A stretch of DNA of 64,000 bases, from contig JAFPBO010000008.1 in assembly GCA_017390475.1 (NCBI GenBank), positions 62,001-126,000 on the forward strand, in the 5' to 3' direction. Both the position numbers and the translations under genes were made by a program. The DNA is from Loktanella sp. Lineage in GTDB: Bacteria > Pseudomonadota > Alphaproteobacteria > Rhodobacterales > Rhodobacteraceae. Shown piece by piece: positions 53,796-61,962 of this stretch (the stretch's first letter is position 1; each line of letters starts with the position of its first letter). Below the pieces are notes generated by a model. It did not search any database and was not told the origin of the DNA. It saw only the letters and a list, made by a program, of their open reading frames with translations.

Positions 53796-54923
53796 ATGGA
53801 TGGTGCAGTCAAGGCGATTGATCCGGATGGATTGATGGAATTTTCGGTCGTGTTCACCGACCGGTCGCTCAACCATATGTCCAAAGTGTTTCAGGGGGTG
53901 ATGAATGATATCTCATCCATGCTGAAACAGGTTTATGCCGCCGATCATGTCGCGATTGTGCCGGGCGGTGGGACCTATGCGATGGAAGCCGTAGCGCGCC
54001 AGTTCGGGGCAGGCGCGCATGCGCTGATTGTCCGCAACGGCTGGTTTTCCTATCGCTGGAGCCAGATTTTTGATGCCGGTCAGTTCACCGCCCAGACCAC
54101 AGTGATGAAGGCGCGGCAGGCGGGCAATGACAGCCGCGCGGCTTTCGCGCCTGCGCCGATTGAGGATGTTGTCGCCGCGATCAAGGCCGCGCGCCCGGAT
54201 GTGGTGTTTGCGCCGCATGTGGAAACCTCTGCCGGGATCATCCTGCCGGATGATTACCTGACGGCTTTGGCCGCTGCGGCGCATGAGGTTGACGCGATCA
54301 TGGTGCTGGATTGCATCGCCTCGGGCTGCGTCTGGGTTGATATGAAAGCGACGGGTGTGGATGTGCTGATCTCTGCCCCGCAAAAGGGATGGTCGTCGAC
54401 GCCTTCTGCCGGGCTGGTGATGCTGTCGCAGCGCGCTGTGGAAAGGATGGCGGAGACTGCGTCCAATTCCTTTGCCGTTGATCTGAAGAAATGGCATGGC
54501 ATCATGCAGGCCTATGAAAATGGCGGCCACGCCTATCATGCGACCATGCCGACCGACGCCCTGCGGGCCTTCCGCGATACGATGGTCGAGACGCGGGATT
54601 ATGGTTTTGACCGGCTGAAGGCGGCGCAATGGGAATTGGGCAATGCCGTGCGCAAGGTGCTTGCCGAGAAGGGCGTCCTGTCCGTGGCAGCGCCGGGCTT
54701 TGAAGCGCCCGGTGTCGTGGTCAGCTATACCGATGATCCGGCGGTGCAGAACGGGTCGAAATTCGCAGCCGAAGGTATGCAGATCGCCGCCGGTGTGCCG
54801 CTGCAATGCGATGAACCTGCCGATTTCCGCACCTTCCGGCTGGGGCTGTTCGGGTTGGACAAGCTTTATGATGTGCAGGGGACTTTGGCGCGGCTGGTGC
54901 CGGTGCTGGAAAGAGTGCTTTAA
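53796..54923 (+). CDS. Class V aminotransferase (alanine/serine-glyoxylate type)
   Basis: 375 aa PLP enzyme, fold type I. VPGGGTYAMEAVARQFG is the cofactor phosphate loop, VFAPHVETSAGIILPDDYL the substrate side, MVLDCIASGCVWVDMKATGVDVLISAPQKGWSSTPSAGLVML holds the pyridine Asp and the Schiff-base Lys (in PQKGW), with FRTFRLGLFG near the C-terminus for the carboxylate Arg. Transfers an amino group between alanine, serine or glycine and an oxo-acid; the exact pair is uncertain. Ribosome site AGGGAG. It follows the two Lrp regulators by 109 bp. Its stop overlaps the stop of the convergent hydroxylase gene by 4 bp. Confidence 0.87.
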   Translation: MDGAVKAIDPDGLMEFSVVFTDRSLNHMSKVFQGVMNDISSMLKQVYAADHVAIVPGGGTYAMEAVARQFGAGAHALIVRNGWFSYRWSQIFDAGQFTAQTTVMKARQAGNDSRAAFAPAPIEDVVAAIKAARPDVVFAPHVETSAGIILPDDYLTALAAAAHEVDAIMVLDCIASGCVWVDMKATGVDVLISAPQKGWSSTPSAGLVMLSQRAVERMAETASNSFAVDLKKWHGIMQAYENGGHAYHATMPTDALRAFRDTMVETRDYGFDRLKAAQWELGNAVRKVLAEKGVLSVAAPGFEAPGVVVSYTDDPAVQNGSKFAAEGMQIAAGVPLQCDEPADFRTFRLGLFGLDKLYDVQGTLARLVPVLERVL

Positions 54924-56110
54924 CCAGCGCCAAGGCCCAGTTGCATCAGGCTGCGCCGTACCGGGGTGATGCCGTAAAGGGCGGCGATCCCCCTGGCGCG
55001 CAGATCCTGCGCCATGGGGTTGCCCAGCATGGAAGCGCGGTTCAGCGCGTCGATCCCGGCGACGCGCAGTTTGATATCGGGGTGGCGCTGGCGGGCATAG
55101 CTGTCGAGCATCGTCTGGCTGCCCAGATCGGCGGGCTTGGCCGTTGCCAGATCCAGCAGACATGCCAGATCGCGTAGTGACATGTTCAGCCCCTGCGCGC
55201 CGATAGGGGGCATCACATGCGCGGCCTCGGCCACCAGCGCTGTGCGCGGGCCGATGATCTGATCAGAGGTCTGGCTGATGATCGGCCAGACCATCCGACG
55301 CGAGGCCAGTTTCAGCGGGCCATAATGCCAGGCGGAACGGTCGTTCGCCTCAGCCTCGAAATCCTCTGGATCAAGGGCCGCACGGCGCAAAGATTCCGCC
55401 CCGTGATCCATCCAGACCACGGCAGAACAAGGCTTGCCATCATGATCCGGCAGCGGGACCAGCGTGAAAGGGCCACCGGCGCGGTGGATTTCGGTCGAGA
55501 TATTTTCATGTGGCGCGTCATGGGTCACGGCGAAGGTCACGGCCTTTTGCCCATAGCGCATAGTGGTTGCAGAAATCCCCAAGGCTTGGCGGACGGGCGA
55601 ATTGCGCCCGTCAGCGCCGATTACCAGCCTTGCCGCGACCTGTTTACCGTCCGTCAGGTTGACGAGAGCCGCATCCAGACGTGGCACCATGCTGGCAAAG
55701 CCGGTACCGGGGCGGAAATCGACATTGGGCAGATCGTGCAACCGCGCGACAATCTCGCGCCGCAGCAGCCAATTGGGCAGGTTCCAGCCAAAGGGCAGGT
55801 CGGAAATGTCGGAGGCATCGAAATCACGCTGCACCGGTGGGTGGGCGGCGGCATCGACGATACGCATGATCTGCAAAGGGGTGGCGTGATCGGCAAGGCG
55901 CGGCCAGATGCCAGCAGTTTCCAGAAAGGCCTGTGCCGGTTGCAAAAATGCCGTTGTGCGCAGATCGGCCCCTTTGCTGACGGCATCGGTGATGGGCGGT
56001 GTGGGATCGACAATCACCACGGTAAAGCCAGCAGAGCCAAAGGCGGCGGCGGCGGTCAGCCCGGCGACACCGCCCCCGGCGATCAGAATATCAGCGTGTT
56101 TGCGTTCCAT
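54920..56110 (-). CDS. UbiH/UbiF/VisC-type FAD monooxygenase
   Basis: 396 aa from ATG 56110 (a GTG 9 bp earlier is possible). FAD-binding dinucleotide fold DILIAGGGVAGLTAAAAFGSAGFTVVIVD, the DG motif RLVIGADGRNSPVRQALG, and the second FAD block TALVAEAAHVMPPIGAQGLNMSLRDLACLLDL, in which the usual G-D is A-E. Hydroxylates the ring of the ubiquinone precursor; which position is uncertain. Membrane-peripheral. Convergent with the aminotransferase gene, and 38 bp after the HAD nucleotidase on the same strand. Confidence 0.88.
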   Translation of the reverse strand: MERKHADILIAGGGVAGLTAAAAFGSAGFTVVIVDPTPPITDAVSKGADLRTTAFLQPAQAFLETAGIWPRLADHATPLQIMRIVDAAAHPPVQRDFDASDISDLPFGWNLPNWLLRREIVARLHDLPNVDFRPGTGFASMVPRLDAALVNLTDGKQVAARLVIGADGRNSPVRQALGISATTMRYGQKAVTFAVTHDAPHENISTEIHRAGGPFTLVPLPDHDGKPCSAVVWMDHGAESLRRAALDPEDFEAEANDRSAWHYGPLKLASRRMVWPIISQTSDQIIGPRTALVAEAAHVMPPIGAQGLNMSLRDLACLLDLATAKPADLGSQTMLDSYARQRHPDIKLRVAGIDALNRASMLGNPMAQDLRARGIAALYGITPVRRSLMQLGLGAG

Positions 56111-56148
56111 GACCTGCACATAGTCCGCATCCGCCGTGTTGAGAAGGA

Positions 56149-56796
56149 TCAGCGCGCAAGCTGCGACAAGAAAGCTGCCAGATCGGGGGCGCCGTGGTGG
56201 ATATGGGCCGCGGTTTCGGGGCTTTCATGGACATGCACCGTGCGCATCCCCAGATCATGCGGCACGACAAGGTTGCGTGCTTCATCCTCGAACATGGCGG
56301 CTGTGGACGGGGTAATCCCGTCGCGCGTGAAAATCGTGGCAAAAGCCTCTGCTGTCGGTTTGGGGCGGTAATTGGCGTGTTCAACGCCATAGACTGCGTC
56401 AAAATACCGGGTCAGCCCGCGTGCGGCCAACACCCGTTTGGCATGGTTTTCGGACCCGTTGGTATAGACGATCCGGCGCCCCGGCAATGTGGCGATCGCG
56501 GCTGATAACACCGGGTCGGGCGTCAGGTGGTTGATGTCAATATCATGGACATCGGCCAGAAATTCTGTCGGGTCTACGTCATGTTGGGCCATCAGCCCGG
56601 CCAGTGTCGATCCGTGATCGACCCAATATTCATGGGCCAAAGCCAGGGCGCGGGCCTGATCCAGCCCGGTGATCCGCATGACATAGGCCGCGAAACGCAC
56701 ATCCATCTGCGCGAATAGGCCCGCCGACGGGTGATAGAGCGTGTTGTCGAGGTCAAAGACCCATGTGTCGATATGTGTGAAATGTTGGGCTACCAT
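56149..56796 (-). CDS. HAD-family pyrimidine 5'-nucleotidase
   Basis: 215 aa. HAD motif I is WVFDLDNTLYHP (the two Asp), motif II the IVYTNGSENHAKRVL Thr, motif III a Lys in ANYRPKPTAEAF, motif IV EDEARNLVVPHDLGM. This matches the SSM1/Sdt1 branch, which dephosphorylates pyrimidine nucleoside monophosphates or acts as a general phosphatase. First gene before the UbiH-type gene; a 100-bp divergent gap separates it from the GntR gene. Confidence 0.87.
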   Translation of the reverse strand: MVAQHFTHIDTWVFDLDNTLYHPSAGLFAQMDVRFAAYVMRITGLDQARALALAHEYWVDHGSTLAGLMAQHDVDPTEFLADVHDIDINHLTPDPVLSAAIATLPGRRIVYTNGSENHAKRVLAARGLTRYFDAVYGVEHANYRPKPTAEAFATIFTRDGITPSTAAMFEDEARNLVVPHDLGMRTVHVHESPETAAHIHHGAPDLAAFLSQLAR

Positions 56797-56896
56797 GCTG
56801 CTTGCTTAATTTCGGTATTGCGCGGGTGCAACCGCTTTGGCTTGCTTGCAGGCGGGCAAGCGGCGTAAGATCATCCGATCAACGACAGGCCCGCTC

Positions 56897-57550
56897 ATGC
56901 AAGATCCTCGCCATTCTCAAAAAGACGCCTATGCCCTGATATTGGAGGCGATCGACAGCCATCTGTATAAGCCGGGTGACCGGCTGGTCGAAAGCGAGCT
57001 GGCGGAACGGTTCGGCGTGTCGCGTACGCCGATCCGTGAGGCATTGCAGCGGCTGGAAACCCAATCGCTTTTGACCCGTGACGGGCGGTCCTTGATTGTC
57101 GCGTCATTGGATCATTCGCAATTGTCCGAACTTTATGTCGTGCGTGGCGAATTGGAAGGGTTGGCCGCCCGTCTGGCCGCGCGTCACGCTGCCCCCGAAG
57201 AGATCAAGGTGCTGCAGGACATGCTGGAGGCGGATAAAAAGCTGATCAATGACCCGGCCGCCCTGTCGCGCGCCAACCGGCGGTTTCACAAACAGATCCA
57301 TCTGGCCTCGCATAACCGGTTTCTGGTGCAGCAGCTGGATCTGGTGCATCGGTCGATGGCGCTGCTGGCGACGACATCGCTGGCGGCAGAGGGGCGTGGC
57401 GTCCAGACGCTGGAAGAACATGCCGGGATTGTCGCGGCCATAGCGGCGGGTGACGGCGATGCGGCCTATCAAGCTTTGCGTGATCATATCTCTGCCGCCT
57501 TTGTCACCCGGTTGAAACTGGATGCAGCGGCGGTCGAAGCGGCGGAATAA
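56897..57550 (+). CDS. GntR family transcriptional regulator, FCD type
   Basis: 217 aa from ATG 56897; a longer reading from 56837 has no HTH similarity in the extra part. N-terminal winged HTH AILEAIDSHLYKPGDRLVESELAERFGVSRTPIREALQRLETQSLL-like, then an all-alpha FCD effector domain (LSELYVVRGELEGLAARLAARHAAPEEIKVLQ, FHKQIHLASHNRFLVQQL, EEHAGIVAAIAAGDGDAAYQALRDHISAAF) with His/Asp metal positions. Ligand unknown. Divergent from the HAD nucleotidase. Its last 67 bp overlap the 3' end of the convergent glycosyltransferase gene. Confidence 0.9.
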   Translation: MQDPRHSQKDAYALILEAIDSHLYKPGDRLVESELAERFGVSRTPIREALQRLETQSLLTRDGRSLIVASLDHSQLSELYVVRGELEGLAARLAARHAAPEEIKVLQDMLEADKKLINDPAALSRANRRFHKQIHLASHNRFLVQQLDLVHRSMALLATTSLAAEGRGVQTLEEHAGIVAAIAAGDGDAAYQALRDHISAAFVTRLKLDAAAVEAAE

Positions 57551-59397
57551 CGCGGCCCTGCCTGAATAACGCCATGGGCGGTCTTGTCCCAATAGAACGG
57601 CCTGTGCGCCAGTTCCGCAAGCCCACGATAGGCGGCCAGAGCCCCCAGCGGGAAATAGACCGGCAAGGTCAGCGCCCAGCCCCATAAGTGTTGTTTTCCT
57701 GCCTTGTGCAATCCGGCAAGATTGACCAGCAAGGCCATGATTTCTGACAGAAAAAACCCGACCCAGACAGCCGTGAACACTGCCGGTGACAGCCAGTCCT
57801 GCAGCGGATGACCCAGCCCCAGCGGCAGCAGCCAAAGCGACCAGAACAAGGGCATCAGGGCGAATAGGCACAATGTGCCGGCAAACATGATCTGCACACC
57901 GATGAACCGCCACAGGCCTAGATCCCGCAGCAAAAGCACCGGGTTGCGCATATGCACACAATAGGTGATGGCGTAGCCTTTCAGCCAGCGGGACCGTTGT
58001 TTGACCCACGGCCAGGCGCGGCCATTCGCCTCTTCCAATGTAACGGTCGGGATCAGGGCGGTGGTATAGCCATGCCGTGCCAGCCGCAGGCCCAGATCGG
58101 CGTCTTCGGTTACATTATGCGCGTCCCAGGCACCCAGAGCGACCAGCGCGTCGCGGCGGAAAAACAGCGTTGTGCCGCCAAGGGGGACGACCAGCCGCAT
58201 CCGTGCCAGCCCGGGCAATACCACCTGGAACCATGCGGCATATTCGATGGTGAAACACCGTGTCAGCCAGTTCGTGCCGGTGTTGTAATAATCCAGAACC
58301 CCCTGCAGGCAGGCCACATCGGGTGCGGCATGGGCGAAATGACGCGCGACGACATGCAATTGATCGGGCGCTGGCGCATCTTCTGCATCCCAGACGCCGA
58401 TGATGCTGCCGCGCGCAAAGGGCAGGGCGTAATTCATTGCGCGTGGTTTGGTCCGCACCTGACCGGGGGGCACTGTGACCGCCCTGATCCAGCCGGGCAG
58501 CCGGGTGCGGGCCAGTGTCGCGCGCGTGGTCGCATCATCCTGTTCCAGCACCAGACAGATATCCATCTTGGCGCGCGGATAGCGCAGGGCCGCCAGCCGC
58601 ACCAACAGATGCGAGGCAATTGCGGTTTCGCGGTAGAGGGGCACCAATATGGTGATCACCGGCAAATCCGGCTCTGCCACCGGGGCCAACGGCGGGGGCG
58701 GTGCCCGCAGGCAGAGGATGGCGGCGGCGACTTTGAGCGCGGTGATCACTGCCAGCACCGCCATCGCCCCGACAAGGATTGCCATCAACAGCGTCACCGG
58801 TGCCGCCAGGGCCAGCGCCGCCAGCAGCACAAGGCCACCAGCGGCAATGCGGCTGGCGCGGGCTGTGTCCCAATTGCGGCAGCTTTCCGTTGCGGGCACA
58901 AAGTTTTCGGCCTGCGCGGTCAGCGCCGGACCGTAAAGCGCGACAATCGCGTCGGTCAGTGCAGCCTCTGTCATGACGGCCATCCGCAGTTTACCGAAAA
59001 TCTGTTCCAGATCAGCCCGTTGCGTGGCAAATTCATCAGGGCGTGATGTCAGGATGACGGTCAACCCGCCGAAGCGCCGCCAGGGCAATATGCCACGACG
59101 CAGACAGGCCTGCGCGCCGATCTGGTCCACCAGAAGCGGATCGGGCGGCCGATTGCCGGGGTCAATCTGTTTGACCCGATACAGCCGCGCCTGATGCCGG
59201 GCCAGCATCACCGGATCCAGATCAAGCTGCCGCAGCAACACATCCGCGACCGGCACGTCCAACCGCCGCGCCGCCGCCATCGCACGGTCACTGTCGAGCG
59301 GCGATATTACATCACCGGCAACCAATCCGGCCAGCAAGGCCGGATCAAGGCCCGCAGGTCGCGCCAAAATTACAGAATCATCTATTGCATCGAGCAT
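57484..59397 (-). CDS. MshEN-domain family 2 membrane glycosyltransferase
   Basis: 637 aa. Residues 1-165 resemble the GspE/MshE N-terminal (MshEN) domain that can bind cyclic di-GMP, with the MAAARRLDVPVADVLLRQ and LARHQARLYRV pattern. Two membrane helices follow (about 190-235). The GT2 core then shows PVITILVPLYRETAIASHLLVRL, MDICLVLEQDD, VWDAEDAPAPDQL (D-x-D), NVTEDADLGLRLARHGY, and KQRSRWLKGY (Q-x-x-R-W), and four more C-terminal helices. This is the layout of a processive polysaccharide synthase, likely making a secreted glycan under c-di-GMP control. Its 3' end overlaps gntR by 67 bp. Product unknown. Confidence 0.82.
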   Translation of the reverse strand: MLDAIDDSVILARPAGLDPALLAGLVAGDVISPLDSDRAMAAARRLDVPVADVLLRQLDLDPVMLARHQARLYRVKQIDPGNRPPDPLLVDQIGAQACLRRGILPWRRFGGLTVILTSRPDEFATQRADLEQIFGKLRMAVMTEAALTDAIVALYGPALTAQAENFVPATESCRNWDTARASRIAAGGLVLLAALALAAPVTLLMAILVGAMAVLAVITALKVAAAILCLRAPPPPLAPVAEPDLPVITILVPLYRETAIASHLLVRLAALRYPRAKMDICLVLEQDDATTRATLARTRLPGWIRAVTVPPGQVRTKPRAMNYALPFARGSIIGVWDAEDAPAPDQLHVVARHFAHAAPDVACLQGVLDYYNTGTNWLTRCFTIEYAAWFQVVLPGLARMRLVVPLGGTTLFFRRDALVALGAWDAHNVTEDADLGLRLARHGYTTALIPTVTLEEANGRAWPWVKQRSRWLKGYAITYCVHMRNPVLLLRDLGLWRFIGVQIMFAGTLCLFALMPLFWSLWLLPLGLGHPLQDWLSPAVFTAVWVGFFLSEIMALLVNLAGLHKAGKQHLWGWALTLPVYFPLGALAAYRGLAELAHRPFYWDKTAHGVIQAGPRYSAASTAAASSFNRVTKAAEI

Positions 59398-59398
59398 T

Positions 59399-59432
59399 GC
59401 CGGATTCCCCCTCTTTCAGGGCATTATCCGGC
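59399..59432. repeat. Inverted repeat between carA and the glycosyltransferase gene
   Basis: GCCGGAT-20 nt-ATCCGGC in the 61-bp gap upstream of the glycosyltransferase ATG and downstream of carA; on the minus strand it is preceded by CCTTTTTTTC. Too long a loop for a good terminator; might be a regulator site. Confidence 0.3.
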
Positions 59433-59458
59433 TATCTGATGAAAAAAAGGTTAACGCG

Positions 59459-60607
59459 TCAGGCGGGCACGCGCGCATCCATGGCTTCGGCAAAGCGTTC
59501 GAACAGGTAATAGCTGTCCTGCGGGCCGGGGCTGGCTTCGGGGTGGTATTGCACGCTGAACACTTGGCGGCCATCAAGGCGGATGCCACAATTGGACCCG
59601 TCGAACAGCGACACATGGGTTTCGATCACACCAGCAGGCAGCGTCTGACTGTCCACGGTAAAGCCATGATTCATCGAGGTGATTTCAACCTTGCCGGTTT
59701 CCATATCCTTGACCGGATGATTGGCCCCGTGATGGCCGTGGTTCATCTTGATCGTGCGCGCGCCCAAGGCCAGCGCCAGCATCTGATGGCCCAGACAGAT
59801 CCCGAAAACCGGGATGTCCGTGGCCAGCACGCCCTTGATCATCGGCACGGCATAGGCGCCGGTGGCCGCCGGATCGCCCGGTCCGTTGGACAGGAACACA
59901 CCATCGGGGTTCAGCGCCAGCACGTCTTCGGCGGTGGCGGTGGCGGGCAGAACGGTGACATCGCAACCGGCAGAAGCCAGACAGCGCAGGATATTGCGCT
60001 TGGCACCGAAATCGATCGCCACGACCTTGTGGCGCGCATTGGTCTGTGGCTGATAGCCTTCGGGCCAGGCCCAACGCATCTCGTCCCAATGATAGGATTG
60101 CGCGCAGGTGACGTCCTTGGCCAGATCAAGCCCTTCCAGCCCGGCAAAGGCGCGGGCCTTGGCAACAAGGCGTTCCAGATCGAAACGGCCATCGGGATCA
60201 TGCGCCAAGGCGACATGCGGCGCGCCTTGCTGGCGGATCGCACGGGTCAGCCGGCGGGTATCGACGCCGCCCATGCCAATGCGGTTGCGGCTGGACAGCC
60301 AGGTTTTCAATTCACCAGTGGCCCGCCAGTTCGATGCATCGGTCGGGTCCCATTTGACCACCATGCCTTCGGCAACGGGATCAGCGGTTTCATCGTCATC
60401 AAGATTGATGCCGGTATTGCCGATATGGGGGAAGGTAAAGGTGATCACCTGCCCGGCATAGGACGGGTCGGTCATGATTTCCTGATAACCGGTCATGGCG
60501 GTGTTGAAACACAGCTCTGCCACAGTCTCGCCTGTTGCACCGAAACCGATACCATAGAAGATTGTGCCATCCGCCAGTGCAAGGCAAGCCGTTGGTTTCT
60601 GCGTCAT
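59459..60607 (-). CDS. carA: Carbamoyl phosphate synthase small subunit
   Basis: 382 aa from ATG 60607, with GGAG 8 bp upstream; a TTG 21 bp earlier is in frame. N-terminal CarA domain (ALADGTIFYGIGFGATGETVAELCFNTAMTGYQEIMTDPSYAGQVITFTFPHIGNTG) and a class I glutamine amidotransferase domain with the nucleophile Cys in FGICLGHQMLALALG, and His-Glu in VQYHPEASPG. Supplies ammonia from glutamine to CarB for arginine and pyrimidine synthesis. CarB is not adjacent. Divergent from the YqeY gene with a 172-bp gap. Confidence 0.97.
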   Translation of the reverse strand: MTQKPTACLALADGTIFYGIGFGATGETVAELCFNTAMTGYQEIMTDPSYAGQVITFTFPHIGNTGINLDDDETADPVAEGMVVKWDPTDASNWRATGELKTWLSSRNRIGMGGVDTRRLTRAIRQQGAPHVALAHDPDGRFDLERLVAKARAFAGLEGLDLAKDVTCAQSYHWDEMRWAWPEGYQPQTNARHKVVAIDFGAKRNILRCLASAGCDVTVLPATATAEDVLALNPDGVFLSNGPGDPAATGAYAVPMIKGVLATDIPVFGICLGHQMLALALGARTIKMNHGHHGANHPVKDMETGKVEITSMNHGFTVDSQTLPAGVIETHVSLFDGSNCGIRLDGRQVFSVQYHPEASPGPQDSYYLFERFAEAMDARVPA

Positions 60608-60779
60608 GACCCGAACTCCATCCGTCAAATTGGTCCGGTCTTACGGGGGCCAGAGCCAAGGGTCAAGGCCCGATACCAGCCTTGCAAACAAGGCATGGCG
60701 TGGCGTCAGGGCTGCTTGTCAGCAAAGTGGCAAAGCGGTAAGGTGCGGTTTCTTTGGTGCATTAAACACAGGATATTCC

Positions 60780-61241
60780 ATGCAATTGCGCGACCGGATC
60801 ACGGCGGCCTTGAAAGATGCGATGCGGGCGAAAGAGGCGGACAGATTGTCCACCCTACGCCTGATCAATGCCGCCATCAAAGACCGCGATATCGCCCTGC
60901 GCGGCACCGCAGATGAAGGTACCGGGCTGACCGATGCCGATGTGCTGGCGATCATGGGCCGGATGGTCAAACAACGTCAGGAAAGCGCGCGCGCCTATGA
61001 AGAGGGCGGCAGGCTGGAACTGGCGGAAAAGGAACTTTCAGAGGTCAAGGTGATCGAGGAATTTCTGCCGCGCCAATTGTCCGAAGACGAGGCAGAAGCC
61101 GCCGTTGATGCCGCCATTGCCGCGGTAGGTGCCGAAAACATCCGCGACATGGGCAAGGTCATGGCCGAACTGAAAGCCAATTACACCGGCCAGATGGATT
61201 TCGCAAAAGCCGGGCCGCTGGTGAAATCGCGGCTGGGATAG
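60780..61241 (+). CDS. GatB/YqeY domain protein
   Basis: 153 aa from ATG 60780, with AGGA upstream. LRDRITAALKDAMRAKEADRLSTLRLINAAIKDRDIALRG, then MVKQRQESARAYEEGGRLELAEKELSEVKVIEEFLPRQLSEDE, and GAENIRDMGKVMAELKANYTGQMDFAKAGPLVKSRL: the whole YqeY fold, equal to the tRNA-binding tail of GatB as a free protein. Possible role in tRNA-dependent amidation, not proven. It pairs by position with carA on the opposite strand. Confidence 0.92.
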   Translation: MQLRDRITAALKDAMRAKEADRLSTLRLINAAIKDRDIALRGTADEGTGLTDADVLAIMGRMVKQRQESARAYEEGGRLELAEKELSEVKVIEEFLPRQLSEDEAEAAVDAAIAAVGAENIRDMGKVMAELKANYTGQMDFAKAGPLVKSRLG

Positions 61242-61248
61242 CCGCCTT

Positions 61249-61281
61249 CATCTTCAGAGTATAAATATCCCCGCCGGAGGC
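61249..61281 (-). repeat. 33-bp interspersed intergenic repeat, GATATTTA subtype
   Basis: On the minus strand GCCTCCGGCGGGGATATTTA then TACTCTGAAGATG; 33 bp. In the 76-bp gap between convergent YqeY and DUF2244 genes. Confidence 0.75.
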
Positions 61282-61317
61282 ATAAAAGTTTTTGCCCCCG
61301 GCCTGACGCGAGACCAG

Positions 61318-61818
61318 CTACGGCGCGCCATCCCCGCGCAAGGCGCGCTTGAGATCGCCATAAAGCGCCAGCCTTTCCGACACATCCAGAAACGCGCCAA
61401 TCTCAACCTCGCGGTCGCCGCCGCGCAGGGTGATGTAGTTTTCCACTGGTCCGCCTTTGGGATACAAATGCACCGTCACCCAATACCGATTGGCGCGCCA
61501 TTCCTGACGGTCGCCTTTGGGATTAAAGCGGGTCAGATGCGCGGTGGTGTCATCGACCACCAGCTCTTCCAGTATCTCACCACGTTTGTAGCTGATGTTC
61601 AGCGCAGTCCAGAGCCCCCAGAACATCAGCCCAAAGAAGGGCAGCAAGGCCCAGAGGATCACCGTCCCCAGAAGGGTAATCAGCGGCAAGGCAACCAGCG
61701 CCGCGGTTGCCCCCATGAACAGCACGAAATCCTTGCGCAGCAGTGACCGGTAAGGCCAGAGGCTCAATTGCCAGTCAGGGCCGTCGTTAGGGTGTTCTGG
61801 AGACCATTCATAGGGCAT
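61318..61818 (-). CDS. DUF2244 membrane protein
   Basis: 166 aa from ATG 61818, with GAGG 8 bp upstream; an earlier ATG at 61842 lacks a ribosome site. Two membrane helices near residues 35-75 (FVLFMGATAALVALPLITLL and LWALLPFFGLMFWGLWTALN), then YKRGEILEELVVDDTTAHLTRF and a basic C-terminal domain, typical of DUF2244. Downstream of ctaD on the same strand but after a terminator. The family is often found with terminal oxidase genes in Rhodobacterales; no function is established. Confidence 0.87.
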   Translation of the reverse strand: MPYEWSPEHPNDGPDWQLSLWPYRSLLRKDFVLFMGATAALVALPLITLLGTVILWALLPFFGLMFWGLWTALNISYKRGEILEELVVDDTTAHLTRFNPKGDRQEWRANRYWVTVHLYPKGGPVENYITLRGGDREVEIGAFLDVSERLALYGDLKRALRGDGAP

Positions 61819-61918
61819 CTGCTCAACCTCGCTGGTGCGCAACTTGCGCCTGCGGTGAAGATAGGTCCATGCGTGAAACTGTCACTCTCCGTCACTGCGA
61901 TTTACAGCGCCACGCATA

Positions 61919-61948
61919 AAAAAAGCCCCCGAAAACGGGGGCTTTTTT
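61919..61948. terminator. Bidirectional intrinsic terminator after ctaD
   Basis: AAAAAAGCCCCCG-aaaa-CGGGGGCTTTTTT, perfect stem with A/T tracts on both sides, 15 bp after the ctaD stop on the minus strand. Confidence 0.93.
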
Positions 61949-61962
61949 GTTGTCTACAAAGG

